Shown here piece after piece: positions 1 through 8,963 of a DNA stretch of 15,746 bases (its first letter is position 1; each line of letters starts with the position of its first letter). Below the pieces are notes generated by a model. That model saw nothing but the letters and a program-made list of their open reading frames with translations, made no database searches and was not told the DNA's origin. Location: the NCBI GenBank assembly GCA_003024985.2, contig PXIH01S0014684.1; one strand, written 5' to 3'. The position numbers and the translations under genes are program-made. The stretch comes from Euperipatoides rowelli (lineage: Eukaryota; Onychophora; Udeonychophora; Euonychophora; Peripatopsidae).

Positions 1-421
1 TTTTAGCTCATTGCACTCCCTCTCCATATAAACTTTAACTCTGCCAAATCTCACACTCCTCTGTGCGCCAAATATGCTTAAAAAGGGATCCAAAGTTTTC
101 CCTTCACGTATTAATATATAGATCACAAACCTTTTCTTGTGCTTTAATCCATTCAATCCTTTTTCCATATCTCTTGGTTACTCCTATCACTCACCTTTCC
201 ATATTTCTTTGAGTGGTTTGTAGTTTTTGATTCGTCTTTGCATTGAATGTCCAAATTTCAGCACAATATGTCTTCACTGGTAGTACACACTGGTCAAAAA
301 CTTTCCTTTTGAAACAGAAAGGAAATTTCCTATTAAAATAGTTAATTTTCCTCCAAAAGCTCTCCAGCCCATTTACATTCTTCTGTTGGCTTCACACATC
401 TGGTTTTCACTTGTAGTAAAT

Positions 422-884
422 CTGTGGTTCTCAAACTTTTGGAATGTTGTACCAGTTAAACAAACCACTAACAATGTATGTACCACCATACATTTGTGCA
501 GCCAAGAGTATGTGTTTATGGTCAGAGGACAAACAGAATAAAATAAACAGTCAAAAATCATAGTTTTATTGAACTAATTATTGGTCATAAGCTATTATTT
601 GCTTTTATTCAATGTCCATTTTCACTTATACAATCTTAACACCTTTCATTTATAAATTCAAAATCTATTATTAAATGTACTAAATATAGGGTACACCATA
701 ACTTAATTAACTGCATAATAATTAATTATTATGGACATGAACCTATTGATAACCAAATGCAAATAACACATTTTACAGCAAGAGAAAATACTGATTCATA
801 ATACACTATTTGTATATGAATTTGTCTTTGTGTTGCATCTCTGTGTACCACCTGAAACAATAGAATGTCCACTAGTGGTACTTG
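422..884. mobile_element. hAT-like non-autonomous DNA transposon fragment
   Basis: The left end reads CTGTGGTTCTCAAACTTTTG, one base from the CAGTGGTTCTCAAAC end common to many hAT elements. Near the right side, GTGTACCACCTGAAA and CCACTAGTGGTACTTG resemble the subterminal GTACCACC and CCACTAGTGGTAC blocks of such elements. The expected right terminus, the complement of the left end, is absent, so the element seems truncated or diverged after about 884 and no 8-bp target duplication can be paired. The interior is AT-rich with no coding remains. It lies inside the RTE reverse transcriptase and therefore arrived later. The right boundary is uncertain by tens of bases. Confidence 0.6.
473..494. 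repeat. Perfect 8-bp stem, 6-base loop
   Basis: AATGTATG (473-480) and CATACATT (487-494) are exact inverted repeats around TACCAC. It lies just inside the left end of the hAT-like fragment and is probably a subterminal structure of that element. Confidence 0.5.
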
Positions 885-2334
885 TTATCCCTGTCCTAAA
901 AAAACATAGTTGTTGGCCACTCCAGAAACAATTATTTGTTTCTGTAAATTATCTCGACTTGAAGCAATTAATAAAATTTCATCGGTTATGGTTCAAATAG
1001 ACTCCATTTATGTGTAACCCATTATGTTCCCACATTAGATTTCTAAAGTCTTCTTGATGTGTGGCTGTAAATAACTTTGGAGAGATTGTGTTACCTTGAA
1101 TTTGGATCTTGTTAGTGTCTTTATGTAGTCTCACTGTGGATGTTGCCTTCTTAAATATGTTGTTGATATGCTTTATTAATACCTTGTCTCTTTAGGACAT
1201 CCAATACAAATTGAGTATTATATTGAATTAAAGGCTTTTTCATAGTCATCAAGTTCTATGCAAAGAGGAATTCATATTCATTGCATCTTTGAATGACTTC
1301 TTGTACTACTTGCAGGTGACCCATGCTGCTAAATCCACTCCTGAAACCAGCTTGTTCTTTTAATTGAGCCTCATACATTTGTTTTTGCAATCTATTTGTC
1401 AGAACCTTGGTGAAAATTTCATATATGACTGATAACAAGCTTATAGGTCTGTAATTCATTTTTATCAGCTTTCTTGTATAACAATATTACAACACATTTC
1501 TCCATCCAATTGGTATATTTCTTTGTTTTAAGCATTCTGTAAAACAAGAGTATGTGTTTTTACTAGTTCTTCACCACCTGCTTTTATAATATCAATTGTC
1601 ATGTTGTCTTTTCCTGGTGCCTTTTCATTCTTATTGTGGTTCACTGCATGCTTCACTTCTTACATGTGGAACATCAATCTTTGTGTCAGTTAAATCATTT
1701 TTGTCTTCGTTTTTATCCATCTTTAATGTTGGTACTATTGGATTCATCTTAGTATAGTGTCTTGTAAAATTCTTCAACTCTTTCTTCAATAAGTTCTTTA
1801 TTTCCAATAATGTTACCATATTTTTCCTTTGTTATTTGATTTTTCACAATAATTAACCTTTGTTTAGTTTTCTTTAAACTTTTATTTTCCTCAATTGTTT
1901 TCTTGATCAAATTACAGTTGAATGCTCATATATCCTCTTGAATGCATCTTGGTAATGTTTTACAGAGCTCAACATATGCAATATTGGACTTTGCATCTTA
2001 ATTGTTGTTCATTTCATGTCACAGTTTCATTAGATTTTTAGTATCTTGTGAGGGTTTTAATCAGGTTTATTGTCTTTTGTACCAATGGTATTTCACAGCA
2101 TCTAAGATATTTTCTTTAATGGTAAAATTGATTTCCTCCAGATCTTGTACTTCTTCCTGCATATCTAGTAATGTGCCACATCTGTTTTTGAGTTCTAACT
2201 AAAACTCAAGTGTGTGCTTCTTTAGGTTCTCGGTATTGATTGACAAACTTCCTTGTGACAAGTTTAACCCTTTCAAATGCTGCTTTTAGAATGGTAAGGC
2301 ACCTACTATTTTGTGATCACTGCCTGTGTTAAAT

Positions 2335-2930
2335 TGATTGAGTACTTAGATGTCTTGCACTATCTTGTTAACAAGTATGTAATCAATTTCATCCTTCACT
2401 CTGTTTGGTCCTCTCCAAGTTCATTTCCTGTTTGGTGCCTTTTTGAAAAATGAATTCATGATGAACAAATTATTGTTCTCTGATAATTCTAACATTCTGT
2501 CTCTTCTATCATTCCTCAAACCATAACCAAATTTCCCCACTCAAATTGTCCTCTTTTTGTTGTACTTCTACTTTGGCATTGAAGTCACCCATAATACTTT
2601 TGTAATAAGACTTACCTTTATCATGCAATTTCTGAACATCCTCATAAATTTCTTATAATTCTTCATCAGAATGGCTTGAAGTTAGTACATATACTGGAAT
2701 TATCTGAATCTCATATCTCTAGCTTAATTTCAAACTTGGCTACTCTATCAGACACACTTTCTATCTTTACAATACTATTATTTAATCTATTGTTGATAAT
2801 AAATCCAACATCACCCATCCATCATGACATATTTCCTCAGTAATAGAAGATATGTCCACTCTTGAGTTTTATTTGTCCTTTACTTTTGCACCTATTCACA
2901 TTTAGTTCTACAATGTCCTACTTGATCTTC
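2335..2930 (-). pseudogene. RTE endonuclease domain remnant
   Basis: The intact enzyme would nick target DNA for target-primed reverse transcription. Visible pieces, high to low coordinate, are GFIINNRLNNSIVKIES with SDRVAKFEIKLE (about 2810-2720), the catalytic-region motif MGDFNAKV (about 2590-2566), then YGLRNDRRDRMLEL and NNNLFIMNSFFKKAPNR, and finally DEIDYILVNK (about 2390-2360). GDFNAK and the EIDYIL segment are hallmarks of exonuclease-endonuclease-phosphatase fold nucleases in RTE elements. A stop replaces the expected Trp codon after the PNRK segment, and frame changes lie between the pieces. No intact start is visible, so the protein cannot be made. I am confident of the family from several independent motifs in the right order. 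Confidence 0.85.
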
Positions 2931-2944
2931 TATCTCTTGTAACT

Positions 2945-3345
2945 TTACTTCACTTAAAAAAGTTTGACACTTATAGGTACATAGGGTCTGCATCGTATTG
3001 CAGCCTAATGAATTCATCTGGATATTCTTAGCACCCACTGCTATCATGGCCCAATCACTGCCTTGAAAGGGTCAATCAGGCCTCCAGGAATAAGGGCCAC
3101 CAACCTGGCTAGATGAGCTGGTGGGTCCATAATTATAAGCTGTGGCCTACCTTTGGTGATCCACAACAAACCTTGCAAGGCATCATGGGACATGGATTGT
3201 CATTGGTTTGCTGTTACTGCTTATTCTTTATATTCACAGCTATCCTCCATATCTAGGGGCCATTCCTTTATCCGCAACCTGGGGACCACCTTCTAGCAGC
3301 CAATTATATATTCAGGAGAGGAGCACCAGGGCTCATGTCATTTTT
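2945..3345 (-). other. GC-richer block, probable 5' part of the RTE LINE
   Basis: Base composition changes abruptly: GGCCTCCAGG, CCTGGGGACC and similar runs stand out from the AT-rich DNA on both sides. It directly abuts the upstream side of the endonuclease remnant, so it may be the 5' leader or N-terminal region of that LINE. I see no conserved protein motif in any frame, and the assignment rests on position alone. An alternative is an unrelated older repeat. Beyond about 3345 the sequence returns to ordinary AT-rich DNA. Confidence 0.4.
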
Positions 3346-3904
3346 AGGAGAATATATAGATGACAATCATTTCATTAAATAAAAAACTCATATATATTTT
3401 ATTTCTTTTATATTAAGGTACCTTAATGATATACTTTATTAGTCTATTTAATTTAAATGACTCAAATGTAGCCTCAATTTTTGGTATATTGATTTCTAGC
3501 ATATTGAATCACACCAAACTATAAATATCTTTCTGCAGAGATTTGTTAGCTAATTGGTTTGTAAAGTGTGAAAAAATGTTTGTGTTGTCTGAAAATTGTA
3601 ATATTTTTGTGCAAAAAATGGATTCAAGGTCAGAAATAAAAATATTGAATAACTCTGAGGAAATAATTGTGCCACCTTGTGGTAATTCTCCTAATTCTCT
3701 GGTTGATGAATGTCATGAAGGATGTTATACTTCTTAAATTGACCTTATAAAAATAATCACTTGACCAAATCATGATGAACAAGTTGAACATGAAAAAAGC
3801 CAACTTATTAAGGAGAAGATCTGGAAAAAGAATCAATACAGATGATATATTGTAAAATATAACATCTGTGATTTCAGAGTTTTCAAAACTTTGTGAAATG
3901 TATT
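3346..3904. other. AT-rich stretch without recognisable gene
   Basis: Only short chance open frames occur, the longest being 3543-3737 on the plus strand and 3836-3630 on the minus strand, which overlap each other. Neither shows a known motif. A 12-base CTCF-core-like match lies on the minus strand at 3671-3682. I see nothing else. Confidence 0.6.
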
Positions 3905-4130
3905 CCTAAAATTTAAGTAGATTAGTTAGTTTGTGTTAAAGATCCATCTTTAAAACTATGTTGGCTTGAGGATAATATATTGATAGATGGCCATTAATTT
4001 TTGTGAGAATAAGTCTTTCCATAATTTTGGCAAATCGTTGATGTTATTGTAATAGGTCAGTATGAACAAATGTCAGAGTGATTACCTTTTTTGGAGTTAT
4101 GATATCAGTCTTGCATTAGGAAGTATTCAA
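3905..4130 (-). pseudogene. LINE reverse transcriptase fragment, second family
   Basis: On the minus strand, TPKKGNHSDICSY (about 4112-4075), then after a stop PITITSTIC (about 4055-4030), then after a frame change KIMERLILTKINGHL (about 4026-3982) followed by YYPQAN and HKLTNLL. This is the start of a non-LTR reverse transcriptase: a KKG segment, the SYRPI-like box with a stop in place of Arg, the TS..CKIMERLI helix and the region leading to a GFR-like box. It differs from the RTE wording at 1256-1459, so it is another family, perhaps in the I/Jockey/CR1 range. No palm motif remains and neither end is visible. It is a short dead scrap on the same strand as the other two LINEs. Confidence 0.68.
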
Positions 4131-5045
4131 AAGAAATGTTAAAGATTAATACGAGATATTTTATAAAGAACGAAGATCATTTCATAATGCAAAAAGTAAG
4201 ATAATTTGATCATGGAGATGGTGAGAAAGTAATAATTTGGGCTGCATCAGTAGTATTGGAGTTTGTTGTAATCTATTAATGATGTGTTTAGAATTGAATT
4301 GTGAGTAAAACTTGTAGAAAATGTTGCTTACAATTATTGAGTCTGAGACTAATTTCCATTATGGTTAATGTTATATGTTTTGGTGTTTGGGATTATTATT
4401 ATTTTTTTAATATTTAAATATATAATATGGATCATTAATAAGTTGATTTATGATGGTGATGGGTAATTCAATTTTTTTTTTTAACTTTGCAGATTAGGTT
4501 TTTTTATTACATTGTATTTATACAAATTATAATTGTGGTTATTTTTGTTATAAAAGTTGAAAAGGTAGTTTTTTATTTTATTTCTAAAACTAAGCTATGA
4601 ATCTATTTGGGATGTTTTAGGCAATGAATTTGTAACAGAGCAATATATTTTTGGAATGGAATTCAAAATTATTATGTGTGGAATTAATAAAACAATGATA
4701 ATTATAATCAAACATGAAATTAATAGAAAAAAAATGTTGTTAAATGAGACGAAATTCAGTCTGCATGTTTAAAATCGTACAAAAAAAATTATCTTGGAAC
4801 TTACATAAATAAAATACGACAGTAGTTTACTATGAAACACAGATTACATAAATCCCAGGTGACATTTGACCGTGATACTGGCTTATTTGTAGACTTCCTT
4901 TCTACAGCCAACTCCAAAGGTAACTAACAGGCATTTTATTACTAATAATAAAAAATAAGTCGTATCAGTATTGACTATTATAGCAAGCGGATATTGACAA
5001 GTAATAATTCCACAGAAATTACACATAGTTCTACTAAAATAATTG
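4131..5045. other. AT-rich stretch, nothing recognised
   Basis: Over 900 bases of AT-rich DNA with short homopolymers (for example T9-T10 near 4471) and no coding motif in any frame. I looked for RNase H or reverse transcriptase motifs of the adjacent Ty3/gypsy element and for an LTR end, and found neither. Confidence 0.6.
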
Positions 5046-5700
5046 CACAGACACCACACCAGCATAGTTTAGATGAAGTTACTAGCCCAATCGTTGTTCT
5101 GGTGGCCCACAATCGACATTGAGTGAATTGCCAGACTTGCTCAGCATGCATCTTGCATGCCAAAGATTCTCCTAAAGCCCACTTCAACCCTGGGTGAGGA
5201 CCAGTGACCCATGGGAATGAGTCCAATTGAACTTTGTTGGACCAGTAGCAGGGCCTGTTCCTTGTTATCATGGATGCCTTCTCAAAATGTCCAGGGGTGG
5301 TAACAAACTGTCAACTATAGATACCTTACATACATACAGTGATAATACTTTTTTGCTCACTATGAATACCCAACACAATTGGTTTTGGACAGAGATACCC
5401 AGTTCTTGTCTGCGGTCTTTGCCACAGTTTGTAAAAACTGAGGTATCCACCATACATTGACAACTGCATCCATTCAGTCTCAAATGGACAAGCAGAGAGG
5501 TTTGTCCAAGTCTTTAAAAACTTTTTAGCTTGGTGAAGTAATTTCACCAACCTGACATCTAAGATTATTGACCGCCTGTTCACTTACCCACACCACCCCT
5601 TTGACAACCATTAAGAAGTCACCACCAGAGTTCTCCCTAGGTAGACCACTAAAGAACTGACTGACTCATGAAACCACCAGAGGACCAACAGACTGGAAGC
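5046..5700 (+). pseudogene. Ty3/gypsy retrotransposon integrase remnant
   Basis: The intact protein would insert the element's DNA copy into the genome. In order: HTSIV and MKLLAQSLFWWP (5055-5108) with the FWWP box of the N-terminal zinc domain; CSAC (5138-5149), the Cys pair of the HHCC finger; VQLNFVGP (5221-5244); FLVIMDAFSK (5258-5287); LVLDRDTQF (about 5379-5405), holding the second catalytic Asp; SNGQAERFVQVF (5480-5515), holding the catalytic Glu; and SPPEFSLGRPLKN (5619-5657). These are the diagnostic blocks of Metaviridae-type integrases, in order and correctly spaced. The pieces sit in changing frames with stops between them, and the first catalytic Asp (codon 5230-5232) reads Asn. 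No RT, gag or LTR was recognised nearby, so this is an isolated dead fragment. Confidence 0.88.
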
Positions 5701-5865
5701 AGCAAATTAACTTCAACAATTTCAACAATGCAGTAAGTGAATACCAACAAGGGAACCAAAGAAAACTACTCAGGAGAATTAAACTAAAATAACAGGTTGA
5801 GTGTACAGGTGAGAATTTAAAATAAGTTGGAATCTCCCCCTTACAAGTAGATCCTGCTTCTAATA

Positions 5866-6436
5866 GGTGTTTAAAACAGAATATTGAAGATATTGTTGAT
5901 CAAGATTATATATTTTTAGAAGGTTTATTTTTAAATAAGTTTTTGGTGCAACTCTATCGTCTTGGATTAGCTTTAAACAGCTATTATTCAAAAGACTAAA
6001 CAGGATAATATATAAAAGATGGACTTTTGTTATGTCATGAATATTTATTGCCACCAAAACATGGAGATAGCTGTATTGATTTAGATCAATTTTTAAAAGT
6101 TGGTTACACCAATTAGGTGCATCTTTGAAGCCTGGGCACTGTAAGAAAAGGTGGTTAATATTATTGTTTCATGGTATTGACAAAAAGTGCAATGATTTTA
6201 TATTAAAGTTATGTTTACTTTTGAGGAAAGTATTTACTGGCAGGGCATTAAATGCAAGTTTGAAGTTGAGGATATTAGGCAGGAGGCTCTTCATGGTTTG
6301 AAAAATCCATTTGATGCTGGCTGGAGGGGTAAAATGGTTTCTTATGTCCTTATATTTCAATTTAAGGTGTGATGAGATTTGGAAGATCACCAATGAGGTA
6401 AAGGTGACTCAAATAAAGTGTCCATATTCTGAATGT
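5866..6436 (-). pseudogene. LINE ORF2 C-terminal finger segment
   Basis: From the TTAA junction the minus strand reads NIQNMDTLFESPLPHW (6436 down to about 6390), then a stop, then WIFQTMKSLLPNILNFKL and ALPVNTFLKSKHNFN (about 6310-6195). After a frame change comes CTFCQYHETI (about 6190-6161) and then HLFLQCPG (about 6154-6131). CxxC followed by H and C is the zf-RVT-like finger found after the reverse transcriptase in several LINE groups. A further open stretch (6057-5860) continues to an apparent stop near 5860, in the range expected for the end of ORF2. Stops and frame changes show it is dead. The segment abuts the piggyBac at 6437. Confidence 0.72.
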
Positions 6437-6444
6437 TTAATCCT

Positions 6445-6658
6445 TGTACAGCCATTTTGGGTCATATTTGACCCAAATTTTTAATTTTGAAAAAAATCTA
6501 AATAATAACTTCAAGAGATCTTTATGAAATTTTGTGTAATTGTTTATTTATGCCTGATGTTTGAATGTAACATCTGATATTTTTATAAAACTTACAGGAT
6601 ATACATTTAAGCTACAATATATCTATATAGGTCAAATTTGACCCGAAATGGCTGTACA
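6445..6658. repeat. 29-bp inverted repeat bounding a 214-bp unit at the piggyBac left end
   Basis: The arms are 6445-6473 and 6630-6658 and match at 27 of 29 positions when one is reversed and complemented. Both start TGTACAGCCATTT. Each arm contains its own palindromic core (GGGTCATATTTGACCC at 6459-6474; GGTCAAATTTGACC at 6630-6643). The unit looks like a self-contained foldback or MITE sitting just inside the left TTAA, but no second TTAA follows its inner end. Confidence 0.9.
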
Positions 6659-6851
6659 GGAAATATAACAAATCAAGTATTTTATTTCTAATAAAAAGAA
6701 AAAATAATAACCTTATAAATAATGATTTCAAATTTATTATTTGAATTTCAAATTTATTAAAAATGGAATATTTTTTGGTACTAAAAAATAATGCATTTAT
6801 TAATTATTTATATTACATTACCATTGCATTTTGTTTCTTTTTATTCTGTTT

Positions 6852-6859
6852 TGACGTCA
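6852..6859. promoter_or_regulatory. Perfect CRE palindrome upstream of the transposase start
   Basis: TGACGTCA lies about 90 bases before the ATG at 6951 of the transposase remnant. It is a full cAMP-response/ATF consensus and could have served the element's promoter. Function is inferred from sequence and position only. Confidence 0.3.
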
Positions 6860-6950
6860 TAGTAATTATAATTAGTTTATATTTTACATATTATATTCCT
6901 ATTTGCATTACCTTTCTCTTCTTCTTATTGTGAATAATACCATTGACCAA

Positions 6951-7380
6951 TATGTCTAGAAGAAGCATTGTCATATTTTGCAAAGTGATAGGAAGCAGTG
7001 ATGAGGAAGTTTATGATAAGAGGTGATGAAGTTGAAAAGATTGCTTATCTTCCATCATCTGATGACATTATGACAATGTTGGTGTGTCTAATGGTAGAAA
7101 TTGTTTCTGACATTTAGGCCAGGTGAATATATATTCAACGGATACTGTTCTTTCAAAATGTATCTATGAGCTAAAAGCCTGGCAAGTACGGTTTGAAGGT
7201 GTGGATACAGCTCCTATAAGACTGCTTGCCACAAAAAAAGAGGCAGATATTTTAAATGTGTTGGGAAAGAAATGAAGTACTCTTACCACTGTGACAAATG
7301 TCTAAATATTTTTGTGGAGTACAAAGAACTGCCAAGATTTGTACAACATGCATTTATGCATTGGACAGTGATTATTCCAA
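6951..7380 (+). pseudogene. piggyBac transposase remnant
   Basis: Starts with ATG and MSRRSIVIFC, followed by an acidic tract SSDEEVYD, then after a frame change DEVEKIAYLPSSDD, as in piggyBac N termini. The core is reduced to RPGEYIFNGYCSFKMY (7116-7167) and, after a frame change, KYGLKVW (7184-7204); these match the conserved block near the first catalytic Asp, whose own DEQLVP-type residues are lost. Directly after it comes KEMKYSYHCDKCLNIF (about 7267-7314) with a CxxC, resembling the C-terminal cysteine-rich targeting domain. Intact family members are near 550-600 residues; here two internal deletions leave roughly 120 recognisable residues with stops. The order of pieces is correct, so it is a deletion derivative rather than a rearrangement. 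Confidence 0.8.
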
Positions 7381-7963
7381 TGATTAGAAATGATGTGTAA
7401 TAGTTACTTGTGTTAAAACATTTTGCAGTCTTGGCCATTATGCTATAGACATTATTTTTATACTGCTTTTATTACCAGTTTTTGTAACTTGTTGTATTTA
7501 ATAATTAATTATTTTAGTTATAGTGTGTCAAATTAAAAAAAATATATACTAGTTGTGTTGGAATGGATTTTTTTACCAAAATCAAAATAAACAGACAGAA
7601 ATTCACCAATACCATCAATGATTAGGACTAATAAACAATCAAAAATTGTTATCCTAATTTACCATTGTAATTGACTAGTTCTTAATGTGGGCTATAATGT
7701 GGGTGTATATAATGTTCTATTTGTGGGATGTAATGGGTGTGTTTAATTATATTCTACATGTAAGTTCTTAATATAGCCTCTATTTGCCTTTTTTAATATT
7801 GTTTTTTGTATAATTACATTTTCTTTGTAAGTAGATTTAAATCCGTTTGGGCAAAAATCTACATGTTTTATACAGATTGTATTCTTTTTTTTTCTTTTGC
7901 TTTTATGTCTTTATGTAATCTTCCTTATGTTTCAAATAAATATACCATTAATAGATTTTGTTA

Positions 7964-8014
7964 GTTTTGATCTGGAATGGACGTACATGTAATAAATTAA
8001 TTGACGTACACAGG
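7964..8014. repeat. piggyBac right-end repeat region
   Basis: GACGTACA occurs twice in direct orientation (7979-7986 and 8003-8010), the second just before the right TTAA. The segment TTTTGATCTGGAATGG with the following bases matches the inner arm of the left-end inverted repeat at about 18 of 24 positions, in the same orientation. This supports a common end sequence. Confidence 0.6.
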
Positions 8015-8018
8015 TTAA

Positions 8019-8619
8019 TTTGTTAAGGGGTGGCATATCAGTTGGTGGTACAATAATTTTGATGATGTTGCCTACGTATTAAAGAATATGTTTGTTGAGA
8101 CTGTTATTAGGAAAAGGTGAATATCAATAAGTATGAGTCCACCTTTAGGAATATGGATAAAAAGCCCCCCCCCCCCTCCTATAAGCATAATTTTGCCTTT
8201 CCACAGAATCCTATTACATAGAGTAGTGATTTTGTTTAAAAATTGTTCTGTTAAAGTAAGGTGACTCACCATAATAAATGCATTTTTGGATGCAAAATAT
8301 GTTTATAATTTTGATCCTTAGCGGCAAGGATAGATAGGCAAACTTAAGGGCTTGAAATGTGATTCAAGACTTTGAATAAGATTTTGCTGAATAATGTTTC
8401 TAGTAAAGGACTCAAAGCATGGGAATGGTGAACCTAGACAGGTTTTTAGGGGCCAGATACCTAATGTGGGTAGGATGTGAAGTGTTTAAATCAATGATAG
8501 CACTTTTCCCTTTATTAATTTTGGTACGTACCGTTTTTTTTTTTTTTTTTTTGCAAAAAATTATTTGTCAATTCTGGAGCAGTTTCAGCTTCTTCAATAT
8601 TGCTGCATAAAATAAGAAT
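8019..8619 (-). pseudogene. LINE ORF2 thumb/connection segment
   Basis: Continuing from the AYAD motif past the SINE, the minus strand reads ILILCSNIEEAETAPELTNN (8619-8560), then a 19-base A tract (T run at 8534-8552 on the plus strand) that breaks the frame. Lower down, LTEQFLNKITTLCNRILWKG (8252-8193) and PKGGLILIDIHLFL (about 8149-8108) match the region after the palm in L1/Tx1-like LINEs. A 12-base C run (8165-8176, G on the coding strand) lies between the last two and has probably expanded. The segment ends in frame at the piggyBac's right TTAA. Confidence 0.75.
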
Positions 8620-8633
8620 ATCAGCATATGCTA
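8620..8633. repeat. Target-site duplication, left copy (SINE insertion)
   Basis: ATCAGCATATGCTA is identical to 8964-8977. The copies lie either side of the SINE-like element and, on the minus strand, encode the AYAD residues of the host LINE. AGCATATGCT within it is a perfect palindrome. Confidence 0.9.
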
Positions 8634-8963
8634 AAATTTCTGAAGAAACTTTTTTTTATTTAAAATATATACAAATTGAAGAAATTCATTAATGTTTACA
8701 AGTTTCTTGCTCAGCATAATAATTGTTTCTTCTATTCATTGGACATTTGTGTCATATTGGGCTTCTTTCATTATTTCTTTCCAGGTCGGCAATCATTAAG
8801 TAACCATTTTAACTAGTGAACTATAATTAGAAATAATCCCTAGTGTGTTCTTTAATAATAAAAAAATCAACACTGGAACTGCTCAGTGGTTGAACACCCA
8901 ACCTCTGTATATGTCAAGCGCACTGCAGCCATGATTGAAGCCGCATGACCACCAGGCCTTGAC
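8634..8963 (-). mobile_element. SINE-like element with tRNA-derived head
   Basis: A 330-base insert lies between 14-base target duplications. Read on the minus strand from 8963, its first 100 bases contain TGGTCATGCGG (8951-8941), which fits a Pol III A box, then GCGCTTGAC, then TGTTCAACCAC (8896-8886), which fits a B box at about 8 of 11 positions. Spacing of 44 bases between boxes is in the tRNA range, and the order of GGTGGTC, GCGCTTGAC and GGTTG...TTCAA resembles a degraded tRNA. About 230 bases of AT-rich body follow; the 3' end is GAAATTTT rather than a clean poly(A). The long target duplication indicates LINE-mediated insertion. The source tRNA and partner LINE are unknown. Confidence 0.72.

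Larger units (their letters stand above)
45..1560 (-). pseudogene. RTE reverse transcriptase remnant, interrupted
   Basis: The longest open piece (1459-1256) contains NYRPISLLSVIYEIFTKVL and EQAGFRSGFS, the fingers region of an RTE reverse transcriptase. Palm motif A follows as DDYEKAFNSI (about 1250-1218); its first Asp is kept but the later conserved Asp is Asn. After a frame change come NTISPKLFTA (about 1090-1060) and then TDEILLIASS (about 986-957), where the FADD box is expected: its second catalytic Asp reads Glu. The tail reappears beyond an hAT insertion as WRAFG (near 365) and VFDQCVLPVKTYCAEIWTF (about 312-255), the usual C-terminal signature of this clade. Stops, frame changes and the insertion make it non-functional. 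Continuity of motifs across the hAT fragment argues that both parts are one element. Confidence 0.87.
1..2940 (-). mobile_element. Decayed RTE-clade LINE retrotransposon
   Basis: Read on the minus strand, this stretch gives, in order, an apurinic-type endonuclease (about 2930-2335), a linker, and a reverse transcriptase with its C-terminal tail (about 1560-45). The order and the wording of the motifs match RTE-clade elements whose endonuclease is often labelled craniofacial development protein 2. Many stop codons and frame changes break the reading, so the copy is dead. It runs off the left edge of the window, so the 3' end is not seen. An hAT-like fragment interrupts the reverse transcriptase at about 422-884. 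No target duplication could be identified because one end is missing. The family call is firm; the exact 5' limit is not, and the GC-richer block to about 3345 may belong to it. Confidence 0.88.
6437..8018 (+). mobile_element. Internally deleted piggyBac element between TTAA duplications
   Basis: TTAA at 6437-6440 and 8015-8018 flank 1574 bases carrying a scrambled piggyBac transposase. Removing the element with one TTAA leaves a site that reads in frame on the minus strand as PLNKLNIQNMDTLF of the host LINE, so this is a real insertion footprint. The outer ends resemble each other: TCCTTGTACAGCC inside the left TTAA, and CCTGTGTACGTC read inward from the right TTAA. The left end also carries a long inverted repeat (6445-6658), and a copy of the GAAATGGCTGTACAGG motif appears as GGAATGGACGTACATG near 7972-7987. 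The transposase retains only about a fifth of its usual length, so the copy is non-autonomous. Remaining DNA (7400-7950) is AT-rich and unrecognised. Confidence 0.88.

Noticed and set aside
2002-2202. 66-codon open frame on the plus strand
   Set aside because: Antisense to the linker between the RTE endonuclease and reverse transcriptase.
3543-3737. 64-codon open frame on the plus strand
   Set aside because: No recognisable motif, no supporting context, and an overlapping minus-strand frame of similar length; within chance expectation.
4131-5045. Missing gypsy reverse transcriptase, RNase H or LTR
   Set aside because: I looked for these upstream of the integrase and found no motif or terminal TG...CA repeat that could be paired.
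4978-5583. Several open frames on the minus strand (60-97 codons) and one on the plus strand at 5227-5460
   Set aside because: They overlap the plus-strand integrase remnant in wrong frames and show no motif of their own, or only a frame-shifted piece of it.
8419-8610. 63-codon open frame on the plus strand
   Set aside because: It reads through the T19 run as poly-Phe and is the antisense of the LINE segment.
8886-8963. Functional tRNA gene on the minus strand
   Set aside because: A and B boxes are degraded, the acceptor stem does not pair, and it forms the head of an element flanked by target duplications.
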